A DNA stretch of 64,000 nucleotides from Roseovarius nanhaiticus. Its GTDB lineage: Bacteria > Pseudomonadota > Alphaproteobacteria > Rhodobacterales > Rhodobacteraceae. The notes under the pieces are model-generated. The model did not search any database. It saw only the letters and a program-made list of their open reading frames with translations, and was not told where the DNA came from. The position numbers were made by a program, and so were the translations under genes. The DNA lies in the NCBI RefSeq assembly GCF_900156535.1, contig NZ_FTNV01000001.1, positions 992,001 to 1,056,000 of the forward strand. The letters run 5' to 3'. Position 1 is the first letter of the stretch. Each line of letters opens with the position of its first letter. Shown one piece after another: positions 37,037 through 44,407 of the stretch.

Positions 37037-38260
37037 TCAGCCCTTGTCGCGAAAGCGTTGCGTCAGGCGGCCCACGATGAACGAGGTGCGCGGGCTCCAG
37101 ACATAGCGCGTGCGCGCGGTCTTGGTAGGGCGCACCCGCATGCGTGTCAGACCGAAGATCACCAGCACGATATGCGCCGCCGCGATCATGATGAACATGG
37201 CCGAGGGGCCGTAGCCCTGGATCAGCTTGGATGCCACGAGAGGCGCGGCAATGGCGCCCAGCGCGTAAAAGAACATCAGCGCCGCGGACAGCTCGACGCG
37301 CTGCTCGGATGTCGCGAAGTCATTGGCATGGGCTGCCGAGACTGAGTAAATCGGAAACGAGGTCAGGCCAAAGAAGAACGCGGTCAGCATCACCCCATTG
37401 GCCGACAGCGCGCCGAGATAGGCGGTCACGATGCAGCTGATAACCGCGGCGATGGACAATCCGATCAGAACGTGGCGCCGGTCGTACTTGTCCGCCAGCC
37501 AGCCCACCGGAAACTGCGCGAGCGCACCGCCCAACACGAAGGCGGCCAGAAACCATGCGATCTGCTCGATCGCCAATCCCACTTGCTGGCCATAAAGCGG
37601 TCCGACCATGCGGAAGGTCGCACTGCTCAGCGCGGCCGTGACCACGCCCGCCGCCGCAAGGGGCGAGCAGGCGATGGCCAGCATGGGGCGCAGGCGCGGC
37701 GCGCTTGGCGTCTCGGGCTGCTCGGCCCGCGTCAGCGTGATGGGCAAAAGGGCCGCACAGCAGATAAGCGCTAGGATGTTGTACGAGACATAAGAGGCCG
37801 GCTCGAGCACCGAGATCAACATCTGCGCAAAAAGCGACGCGCCCATATCGGCCACGCGGTAGACCCCCATGGCGCGCCCGCGCGTGGCGTTCGTGACCTT
37901 GGCCTGCAGCCAGGCCTCCAGCACGGTATAGCATCCGGCCACACACAGCCCCATCGCCACGCGCATCAACGCCCAGGCATAGGCGTCGATCACCATCATA
38001 TGCCCGATCAGCGACATCGCCCCGGCGGCGGTAAAGGCGGCAAAGGCGCGGCTGTGCCCGACACTGCCCATCAGCCGCGGCGCCCACCAGCAGCCGATGA
38101 AAAAGCCCAGAAAATGCGCCGAGCCCAGAAGGCCGATCTCGGAGGTCGTAAAATTCAGTGCGAGCCCGCTCAGCGCATCGAGCGGCCCCAGCCCGCCCGA
38201 CGCCAGTTGCATCAGGATGACCGACAGGAAAAGCGCGGCAAAGGAAATGACGATGCGCAT
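37037..38260 (-). CDS. MFS transporter, YcaD-like
   Basis: A 407-aa major facilitator protein with twelve predicted helices. The frame opens at 38323, but GAGGGAG lies 7 nt before ATG 38260, which starts directly at the first helix (MRIVISFAALFLSVI); ATG 38266 is too close to that site. The loop 2-3 region and GWLADKYDRRHVLIG in the second half are MFS-type. Substrate unknown; efflux of small molecules is the usual guess. It is followed by metG after 78 bp. Confidence 0.85.
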   Translation of the reverse strand: MRIVISFAALFLSVILMQLASGGLGPLDALSGLALNFTTSEIGLLGSAHFLGFFIGCWWAPRLMGSVGHSRAFAAFTAAGAMSLIGHMMVIDAYAWALMRVAMGLCVAGCYTVLEAWLQAKVTNATRGRAMGVYRVADMGASLFAQMLISVLEPASYVSYNILALICCAALLPITLTRAEQPETPSAPRLRPMLAIACSPLAAAGVVTAALSSATFRMVGPLYGQQVGLAIEQIAWFLAAFVLGGALAQFPVGWLADKYDRRHVLIGLSIAAVISCIVTAYLGALSANGVMLTAFFFGLTSFPIYSVSAAHANDFATSEQRVELSAALMFFYALGAIAAPLVASKLIQGYGPSAMFIMIAAAHIVLVIFGLTRMRVRPTKTARTRYVWSPRTSFIVGRLTQRFRDKG

Positions 38261-38335
38261 GGCCATGCTCCCTCTTGCCCGGCTGCCCCCGCCTAGCTGC
38301 TCATAGCTGGCCGGCCTTGCCAAGCCCTTGGCATC

Positions 38336-38366
38336 TTCTTGCCCTAAATATCCCCGCCGGAGGCCG
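38336..38366. repeat. Dispersed intergenic repeat, copy 2
   Basis: A 31-bp sequence matching copy 1 at 9262-9292 in 28 of 31 positions, including an identical 3' AAATATCCCCGCCGGAGGCC. It lies between imuA and the MFS gene and merges with the hairpins at 38366-38404. Confidence 0.6.
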
Positions 38367-38404
38367 GAAAACGAAGTTTTCCGATCCCGCCTGCGCGCAG
38401 GCGG
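38366..38404 (-). terminator. Two adjacent hairpins after imuA
   Basis: CGGAAAAC (38366-38373) and GTTTTCCG (38377-38384) form an 8-bp stem with a 3-nt loop. CGCCTGCGCGCAGGCG (38389-38404) is a perfect 16-bp palindrome. Both lie within 50 bp of the imuA stop and probably end its transcript, although no T-tract follows. Confidence 0.5.
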
Positions 38405-38415
38405 TCAGCGCCCGG

Positions 38416-39027
38416 TCAGGTCGCCAGCGCCTCCATGCGCAGCGGACCGGGCTGACCCGATGCAGGCGCGCTCAGCCGCCAGCAGGCGGGTGGCGCTGTG
38501 CGTGCGCGCAATCGTGTCAAGGTCCAGCAATGCGCGCCGGGCGTATGCGCGGGGGCGATATGCCAACGCGTCTCGATACCGGGCGCGCCCCCGGCGCCGG
38601 GAGTCAGGATCAGGCCCAGCGGCGCGCCCATCTTCATCGCTGCGCCCGCCTCGGCGGCCAGATGCAGGCGGCGCACCGGCGTCAGGCCGGGCGGGCCGGG
38701 CAGATCGGCGATCACCAGCGGGGCCGCGCCGCTGCGCAGCGCCTCCTCCAGCGTCCAGAGCGTATCGGCGGGCCGCTCAGGCGCGATCCAGATGAACCGC
38801 TCGGGCCCGGCAAAGGCCGCCATGCCATCGGGGTTGAGGGCGCCCGCCTGCCAAGGCGGCGCGATCCACATGACTGGCCCCCGTGTTGCGGCGGCGATCA
38901 GCATCGCCATCATGTGCCGCGCCGGTCCGCAGATCTCATGCAGCCGCGCCAGTGGCAGGGCGATATCGCCCAGAACGGGCAAGGACGCATGGCCCCTCTT
39001 GGGGTCGAGATTCGGCAGGACTGACAT
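38416..39027 (-). CDS. imuA: ImuA-like SOS mutagenesis protein
   Basis: A 203-aa RecA/SulA-like protein. The frame runs to 40167 across the aldo/keto reductase gene, but the coding part starts at ATG 39027 (MSVLPNLDPK). Features fit ImuA: LPLARLHEICGPARHMMAML near the start, GPVMWIAPPW, PERFIWIAPERPADTLWTLE and APLVIADLP, a RecA-like core without a Walker A lysine. ImuA works with ImuB and DnaE2 in SOS-induced translesion synthesis. A canonical LexA box sits 17 bp upstream. imuB and dnaE2 are not adjacent, which is unusual because the three normally form a cassette. Confidence 0.8.
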   Translation of the reverse strand: MSVLPNLDPKRGHASLPVLGDIALPLARLHEICGPARHMMAMLIAAATRGPVMWIAPPWQAGALNPDGMAAFAGPERFIWIAPERPADTLWTLEEALRSGAAPLVIADLPGPPGLTPVRRLHLAAEAGAAMKMGAPLGLILTPGAGGAPGIETRWHIAPAHTPGAHCWTLTRLRARTAPPACWRLSAPASGQPGPLRMEALAT

Positions 39028-39043
39028 GGAGCCAAGATAAAAT

Positions 39044-39058
39044 GTTCTCCCTATGTTC
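39044..39058. promoter_or_regulatory. LexA (SOS) box, GTTC-N7-GTTC
   Basis: GTTC (39044-39047), seven bases, GTTC (39055-39058) is the exact alphaproteobacterial LexA operator, a direct repeat. It is 17 bp before the imuA start (as GAAC-N7-GAAC on that strand) and about 78 bp before the aldo/keto reductase start. It supports SOS control of imuA. Confidence 0.85.
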
Positions 39059-39135
39059 TCAATCCGTATTTTGCACGTGACCTCGCGCCCAAGCACGTTA
39101 CCTTGCCAGCCAAAAGCGCAAAGGAAATCCGCCTG

Positions 39136-40182
39136 ATGAAGATGAACCCGCTTGGCCGCACCGGCCTGATGGTCACAGAGATCTGCCTTGGCACGATGAC
39201 TTGGGGCAGCCAGAACACCGAGGCCGAGGGCCACGCCCAGATCGATCGCGCGCTGGAGCGCGGTGTGAACTTTGTCGACACCGCCGAGATGTATCCGACC
39301 CAGCCCAAGATCGCCGAAACCCAAGGCCGCACCGAAGAGATCATCGGCACGTGGCTTGCAAAAACGGGCCGCCGCAAGGACATGATCCTCGCCAGCAAGG
39401 TGTCGGGCAAGGGCCTGATGCATGTGCGCGGCGGCGCGCCCATTACGGCGGCCAGCATCCGCGAGGCGGTCGAAGGCTCGCTCAAGCGGCTTCAGACCGA
39501 TCACATTGACCTCTACCAGTTCCACTGGCCCAATCGCGGCAGCTACATGTTCCGCCAGAACTGGCGCTATGATCCCTCCGGCCAGGACACTGCCGAGGTT
39601 CTGGACAACATGAACGAGACGCTCGAGGCGATCCACGCCGAGGTGCAGCGCGGCACGATCGGCCATTTCGGCCTTTCGAACGAGAGTGCCTGGGGCACGA
39701 TGAAATTCCTGCAGATGGCCGAGGCGAACGGCTGGCCGCGCGTCGCCAGCGTGCAGAACGAATATTCGCTTCTGTGCCGCCTCTATGACACCGACATGGC
39801 CGAGGTGACGGCGCATGAGGATGTGGGCCTTCTGGCTTTCACCCCTCTGGCGGCGGGCCTTCTGAGCGGCAAATACCAAAGCGGCGCCGCGCTGCCCGAA
39901 GGATCGCGCAAGTCGATCACCTCGGATCTGGGCGGGCGCATCGCGCCGCGCGTCTGGTCGGCGACGCAGGCCTATCTCGATATCGCTGAGCGCCACGGGC
40001 TGGACCCGTCGACCATGGCGCTGGCCTGGACGCTCACCCGGCCTTTCATGACCGCCTGCATCATCGGTGCGACCAATCTGGAGCAGTTGGATCTGGCGCT
40101 GGATGCGGCTGACCTGACGTTGTCCGATGCGGTACTGGAAGAGATCGAGCAGGCGCATCACGCGCACCCCATGCCCTTCTAG
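39136..40182 (+). CDS. Aldo/keto reductase (Tas-like)
   Basis: A 348-aa NADPH-dependent oxidoreductase. ATG 39136 follows AAGGA and gives the family start MKMNPLGRTGLMVTEICLG. The catalytic tetrad is visible: Asp and Tyr in FVDTAEMYPT, Lys in ILASKVSG, and His in YQFHWPNRGSY. The insertion after this (MFRQNWRYDPSGQ) is typical of the E. coli Tas subgroup. NADPH-binding residues lie near CIIGATNLEQLD. It reduces carbonyls in the cytoplasm; substrate unknown. It converges on the XRE regulator gene with a 4-bp gap. Confidence 0.92.
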   Translation: MKMNPLGRTGLMVTEICLGTMTWGSQNTEAEGHAQIDRALERGVNFVDTAEMYPTQPKIAETQGRTEEIIGTWLAKTGRRKDMILASKVSGKGLMHVRGGAPITAASIREAVEGSLKRLQTDHIDLYQFHWPNRGSYMFRQNWRYDPSGQDTAEVLDNMNETLEAIHAEVQRGTIGHFGLSNESAWGTMKFLQMAEANGWPRVASVQNEYSLLCRLYDTDMAEVTAHEDVGLLAFTPLAAGLLSGKYQSGAALPEGSRKSITSDLGGRIAPRVWSATQAYLDIAERHGLDPSTMALAWTLTRPFMTACIIGATNLEQLDLALDAADLTLSDAVLEEIEQAHHAHPMPF

Positions 40183-40186
40183 GGCG

Positions 40187-41044
40187 CTACATCTCGGCCG
40201 CGAGACCCCGCAGATACTCGGGCATCTCGCGGTCGGCCACCGATGCCTCGCGCAGAAGGTGGTCGAAATGCCCGGTCAGGGCCTGCACCCGCTCGGTATC
40301 GCGAAAGGCCATGTAATTGCGCCCGATATAAACCACGGCCAGCAGCGGCCCGAAGATGGTCACAGGGGCCGAGTAGATGCGCCGCGCGTCGAAGAGCGAC
40401 AGGCGCAGGCGCGGATAGAGCGCCTCGGTCACCTCGATCAATTTTTCCACCTGCGCGCGCCGTACGGGCAGGGGCAGACCCCGGTAATACCCCTCGCCGC
40501 GCGCGAAACTGTGCATCTCATATAAAGGTAGCGCGATCTCGTAATCCGACTGCGCGCCCCGCATCCATTCCAGCCTGTCCTCGGACGCGCCGATCACCTG
40601 ATCGGTGCTACGGCCCAGATGGGGCTCGTATTCCCATTCCAGCATTGCCCGCGTTTTCAGCATATCGGGCAGCGCGGCGGGGACGTGGCGGATCTTGTAG
40701 CCTGCCGCCTCCTTGTGCCACTCGAAGATCTGCGCATCGACCAGCGCGCGGGGCGCCTCGGTCAGTGACAGTGAGTTGGCGAGGATATCCGCCGCCGTCT
40801 CGGGCCGGTCGGTGAGACCGAGGAGCCAATCGGCGGAAATCCCGAGGCTGCGCGCGCATTCGCCCACCACCTGCGCATTTGGCAGGCGTGCGCCGGTCCC
40901 GGCCAGCAATTGCGACACGGTCGAGCGATCGACGCCGATCGCGCGGGCCAGCGCGCTTTGACTGATGCGGCGCGTGCCCATCGCCTCGGCAAGGCGCGAG
41001 CGAAAGAGAGCGGCGCGGGCGCGCTTGTCTGTTTTTGCCATCAT
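40187..41044 (-). CDS. XRE-family transcriptional regulator
   Basis: A 285-aa protein with an N-terminal lambda-repressor-like helix-turn-helix (about residues 25-80: ISQSALARAIGVDRSTVSQLLAG) and an approximately 180-residue C-terminal domain that I do not recognise, with no enzymatic motifs. Two ATGs (41044, 41041) could start it, and no ribosome site precedes them. A GATAAT -10-like hexamer lies 8 bp upstream, so the mRNA may be leaderless. A 22-bp palindrome overlaps the start and is the likely autoregulatory operator. Confidence 0.85.
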   Translation of the reverse strand: MMAKTDKRARAALFRSRLAEAMGTRRISQSALARAIGVDRSTVSQLLAGTGARLPNAQVVGECARSLGISADWLLGLTDRPETAADILANSLSLTEAPRALVDAQIFEWHKEAAGYKIRHVPAALPDMLKTRAMLEWEYEPHLGRSTDQVIGASEDRLEWMRGAQSDYEIALPLYEMHSFARGEGYYRGLPLPVRRAQVEKLIEVTEALYPRLRLSLFDARRIYSAPVTIFGPLLAVVYIGRNYMAFRDTERVQALTGHFDHLLREASVADREMPEYLRGLAAEM

Positions 41045-41064
41045 TGCTGATAATTATCACCAAT
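41043..41064. promoter_or_regulatory. 22-bp palindromic operator candidate
   Basis: ATTG-C-TGATAATTATCA-C-CAAT is symmetric at 20 of 22 positions. It overlaps the start codon and the -10-like GATAAT of the XRE gene and faces the divergent DUF2061-desaturase pair (start 41158). Such placement fits repression of the regulator's own promoter. Binding is inferred. Confidence 0.6.
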
Positions 41065-41157
41065 GCGGCAGAATGTTAACTACATACTGAATGGGCAGTC
41101 CATGCGGCGCGGGTTACCTCTGGCCCCATCAACACCCTGAAATTTAACGGAGGATTT

Positions 41158-41370
41158 ATGGAACGGCCCCGCCGCACCTTGGTCAAGGCAGTCATCTGGA
41201 ACGTCAACGGCCTCTTGGTCATGAGCCTTGTCGGATACATCATGACCGGTTCGGTCAGCGCGGGCGGCGTGATGGCAGTGATCAACACGGCAATCGGCCT
41301 CAGCCTCTACTTCCTTTACGAACGGATCTGGTCGCGCATCTCTTGGGGGCGCGTCGATGCGCAGGCCTGA
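41158..41370 (+). CDS. DUF2061 small membrane protein
   Basis: A 70-aa protein with two membrane helices, matching DUF2061 (RRTLVKAVIWNVNGLLVMSL, then TGSVSAGGVMAVINTAIGL and YFLYERIWSRISWG). The family has no known activity; it is often fused or adjacent to sulfur-assimilation or lipid genes. An AACGGAGGATTT ribosome site precedes the ATG. It overlaps the desaturase gene by 14 nt, so the two are co-expressed. Confidence 0.88.
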   Translation: MERPRRTLVKAVIWNVNGLLVMSLVGYIMTGSVSAGGVMAVINTAIGLSLYFLYERIWSRISWGRVDAQA

Positions 41371-42241
41371 ATGGCCCACCGTGGCGCTGATGATCGCCAC
41401 CTACGCGCTTTGGGCGCTGGCCACGACATGGGCCGCGGCGCTGTGGCTGCCCCTTAGCGTAGTCCTTGCCGCGCTGGCCATCGCGCAGCACAGCTCGCTC
41501 AGCCATGAGGCGCTGCATGGCCATCCTTTTGCCGATGCGCGCGCAAATGCTGCGGCCATCTGGCCTGCGCTGGGCCTTTGGGTGCCTTACTACAGGTTCC
41601 GCGACACACATCTGGCGCATCACCGCGACGCGCTCTTGACCGATCCCTATGACGATCCCGAGAGCAATTATCTCGACCCGGTCGTCTGGGCGCGTTTGCC
41701 CCCTGTGCTGAAAGCCGCCTTGCGCTTCAACAACACGCTGCTGGGGCGTCTGATCATCGGGCCGGTCATCGGCATGGCCGTGTTCCTGCGCGCCGATTGG
41801 CGGGCCATCCGCGCGGGCGATGCGGGCATCCGGCGCGCCTGGGCACTGCACGGCCTTGCGGTGCTGCCGGTGCTGGCCTGGATCTGGGCCGCACCCATGC
41901 CGATCTGGGCGTATCTGATGGCCACCTACGGCGCCATGTCCCTGCTCAAGATCCGCACCTTTCTGGAGCACCGCGCACATGAGCGCGCGCGGGGCCGCAG
42001 CGTGGTGATCGAGGATCGCGGGCCGCTGGCTCTGCTCTTTCTCAACAACAATTACCACGCGGTGCATCACGCGCATCCGCAGGTGCCGTGGTATGAATTG
42101 CCGCGGGTCTATGCCCGGAACCGCGCGCATTACCTGCGGCGCAATGACGGCTATGTCTATTCCGGCTACGGCGCGATCTTCCGCGACTATTTCCTGCGCG
42201 CCAAGGACAGCGTGGCGCATCCGCTCTGGCCGCGCCCCTGA
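41357..42241 (+). CDS. Membrane fatty acid desaturase/hydroxylase family protein
   Basis: A 294-aa integral membrane di-iron enzyme. The three His boxes are SHEALHGHPF, DTHLAHHRD and NNYHAVHHAHP, with helices between them. It would desaturate or hydroxylate a lipid acyl chain or a carotenoid-like substrate. The substrate cannot be read from the sequence, and no lipid-synthesis genes are near. It overlaps the DUF2061 gene upstream and lies 19 bp before the EamA gene. Confidence 0.88.
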   Translation: MRRPEWPTVALMIATYALWALATTWAAALWLPLSVVLAALAIAQHSSLSHEALHGHPFADARANAAAIWPALGLWVPYYRFRDTHLAHHRDALLTDPYDDPESNYLDPVVWARLPPVLKAALRFNNTLLGRLIIGPVIGMAVFLRADWRAIRAGDAGIRRAWALHGLAVLPVLAWIWAAPMPIWAYLMATYGAMSLLKIRTFLEHRAHERARGRSVVIEDRGPLALLFLNNNYHAVHHAHPQVPWYELPRVYARNRAHYLRRNDGYVYSGYGAIFRDYFLRAKDSVAHPLWPRP

Positions 42242-42260
42242 AATAGCGGCATGAGGGGGC

Positions 42261-43154
42261 ATGCAAGCCTGGATCCTCCTCTCCATCGCCGCCGCCGCGT
42301 TTCAGACGTTGCGCTTCGTGCTGCAAAAACATCTGAGCATGGGCACGCTCTCGGTAGGCGGCGCCACCTTCGCGCGCTTCGCCTATTCGATGCCCTTCGT
42401 GCTGGTACTGGCGGCGCTCTATCTTTGGCACAGGGGCGGCGGCATGCCCGCGCTCGGCCCGATGTTCTGGCCTTACGCGCTGTCGGGCGGGCTGGCGCAG
42501 ATCCTTGCCACATGGTGCATGGTCGCGCTTTTCGCCGCGCGCAACTTCGCGGTGGGCATCACCTTCAAGAAGACCGAGACGGTGCAGACCGCCCTGATCG
42601 GCCTGATCGTGCTGGGCGACCGGGTGAGCGCGGCGGGCATGGCGGCCATCGTCCTCGGCCTTGTCGGTGTGGTGATCCTGTCGGGTGGCGCCGGGGCGGA
42701 TCGCTGGCGCATCTTCAACCGCGCGGCGGCGCTGGGCCTGATCGCGGGTGCGCTCTTTGCCGTGTCGGCGGTGGGCTATCGCGGGGCGACGTTGCAGGTC
42801 AGCTCGGATGATGCGCTGATGCGCGCGCTGGTCACCTTGGCCGCTGTCACTACGTCACAGGCGCTGGCGATGGCTGCATGGCTGCGCTGGCGCGAGGGTG
42901 GCGAGATCGGGCGCGTCATTGCCGCGCGCCGCACCGCCGTATGGATGGGGCTGACCGGCCTCGGCGGGAGCCTGTGCTGGTTCACCGCCTTCACGCTTCA
43001 GAACGCGGCCTATGTCTTTGCGGTGGGGCAGGTCGAGGTGATCTTTTCGCTGATCGCGGCGCGGCTCTTCTTCGGAGAGCGTATCACGCGGCGCGAGGGC
43101 GCAGGCGTCGCACTGGTCACGGCATCCGTGATTGCAGTGGGCCTCTTCCGCTGA
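42261..43154 (+). CDS. EamA/DMT-family transporter
   Basis: A 297-aa protein with ten predicted helices in two EamA repeats (about 1-140 and 150-295). The N-terminus FQTLRFVLQKHLSMG and the mid-block VGITFKKTETVQTALIGLIVLGDRVS are DMT-type. It probably exports a metabolite; substrate unknown. Its 3' end overlaps the convergent NUDIX gene by 38 bp, which is tight even for this genome. Confidence 0.87.
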   Translation: MQAWILLSIAAAAFQTLRFVLQKHLSMGTLSVGGATFARFAYSMPFVLVLAALYLWHRGGGMPALGPMFWPYALSGGLAQILATWCMVALFAARNFAVGITFKKTETVQTALIGLIVLGDRVSAAGMAAIVLGLVGVVILSGGAGADRWRIFNRAAALGLIAGALFAVSAVGYRGATLQVSSDDALMRALVTLAAVTTSQALAMAAWLRWREGGEIGRVIAARRTAVWMGLTGLGGSLCWFTAFTLQNAAYVFAVGQVEVIFSLIAARLFFGERITRREGAGVALVTASVIAVGLFR

Positions 43155-43824
43155 GGCGCAGAAAGAGGCTTTCTTCGTCGTCGTTGCGAAAGAACGGGAC
43201 CGAAGCGGGCGGCGCCGGATCATGCGCGCGCGCCGCGACCTCGGCCAGAACCACCTCGGTGATGAACGGCAGATCGAAGCGGCGCGCCTCGGGCAGGGGC
43301 ACCCATTGCAGGTGGCTCAGCTCGTCCGTGGCGGCGCTGAAGTCGTCGGGATCTCCGACAATATGGTCCGCATCGATCAGGAAAAAGCGCGCATCGAACC
43401 GGCGGGGCCGCCCCGGCGGCGTGATGGCGCGAAAGACGAATTGCAGCGCGCCCGCATCCGGCAGATGACCGCGCGCGGCAAAGCTGGCCCAATCGGGCGG
43501 GACCGCGCCCGTCCAGGTGCCGGAGCGCCCGATGATGAGGCCAGCCTCCTCCCACAGCTCGCGGATGGCAGCGGCGGCGAGGGCATGGCCCAGATCCGGC
43601 GCGCAATCCTCGCAGAGGCGCTGGGCGCAGATATCGGGCAGGGCACCGGCCAGAGGAACGGTGGCGTCATCCGGATCGATCGCGCCGCCGGGAAAGACGA
43701 ATTTCGACGGCATGAAGGCCGCCGATGCGCCGCGCTGACCCATCAAGACGCTGGGCGCCGGTCCGTCCTTGCGCAGGACGATCACGGTGGCGGCATTGCG
43801 AATGGGGGCGTCGGGCGGGGTCAT
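43117..43824 (-). CDS. NUDIX hydrolase
   Basis: A 235-aa protein of the NUDT8/19-like branch. The Nudix core is AAIRELWEEAGLIIG (REUXEEXGU); the expected upstream Gly-x5-Glu element is imperfect, as in several members of this branch. FVFPGGAIDPDD precedes it. It hydrolyses a nucleoside diphosphate linked to another moiety, such as a CoA or dinucleotide; substrate unknown. It lies 6 bp upstream of the DUF983 gene on the same strand... its stop overlaps the EamA gene. Confidence 0.87.
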   Translation of the reverse strand: MTPPDAPIRNAATVIVLRKDGPAPSVLMGQRGASAAFMPSKFVFPGGAIDPDDATVPLAGALPDICAQRLCEDCAPDLGHALAAAAIRELWEEAGLIIGRSGTWTGAVPPDWASFAARGHLPDAGALQFVFRAITPPGRPRRFDARFFLIDADHIVGDPDDFSAATDELSHLQWVPLPEARRFDLPFITEVVLAEVAARAHDPAPPASVPFFRNDDEESLFLRLSGRGPLQSRMP

Positions 43825-43830
43825 CGCGGC

Positions 43831-44256
43831 TTAGGGCTGGGCGCCGAAGCCGTGCATGTGGCGCGCCCATTGAAAGGCGACAATCGCGCCCTTCAGCCGT
43901 GGCAGAAGGTAGAGAGACAGCCCCGCGCATCCGACGGCGAAGATGGTAAAGAGAAGCATCGGCTCGGGGCGGAACTGCACGAAGGCGATATGCAGCGCAG
44001 GCGCCATGATATGGCCGACGATCAGGATTGTCAGATAGGCCGGGCCGTCATCGGCGCGCTGATGCGACAGATCCTCGCGGCAGACGGGGCAAGCCTCGCG
44101 CACCTTGAGATAGCTTTTCATCAGCGGACCGGACCCGCAATTGGGGCATTTGCGGCGAAACCCTTTGCGCAGCGCGGGCCAAAGCAGCCGCTCGTCCGTG
44201 GAGGCTGCATCTGCGGTGCCGGGTGCCGCGCCACTCTCCGCCATTTCATTCGCCAT
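43831..44256 (-). CDS. DUF983 membrane zinc-ribbon protein
   Basis: The frame opens at 44571, but ATG 44256 follows AAGGTGACG and gives a 141-aa protein of DUF983 type. Two CxxC pairs (KCPNCGSGPL and ACPVCREDL) form a predicted zinc ribbon, followed by two membrane helices (about 75-120). Family members occur near cytochrome oxidase genes or elsewhere in alphaproteobacteria; function unknown. It precedes the NUDIX gene by 6 bp and probably shares its transcript. Confidence 0.85.
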   Translation of the reverse strand: MANEMAESGAAPGTADAASTDERLLWPALRKGFRRKCPNCGSGPLMKSYLKVREACPVCREDLSHQRADDGPAYLTILIVGHIMAPALHIAFVQFRPEPMLLFTIFAVGCAGLSLYLLPRLKGAIVAFQWARHMHGFGAQP

Positions 44257-44407
44257 ATCGTCACCTTGATACTCATCGCGCGCACCAGGACAGGAGCGCC
44301 ATCGGGGCAACTTGATATAAGAGGAGGCAAATTGGAAGGGCTGCGGCGCAGGCGCGGGCGATGTCGCGCGCATTTGCCGCGTCTGGCCGCGCGGGGGCTG
44401 CATTGCG

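Noticed and set aside
38416..40167. 583-codon minus-strand frame spanning the aldo/keto reductase gene
   Set aside because: Only the last 203 codons match ImuA; the rest is antisense to a clear reductase with catalytic tetrad. The gene is called from ATG 39027.
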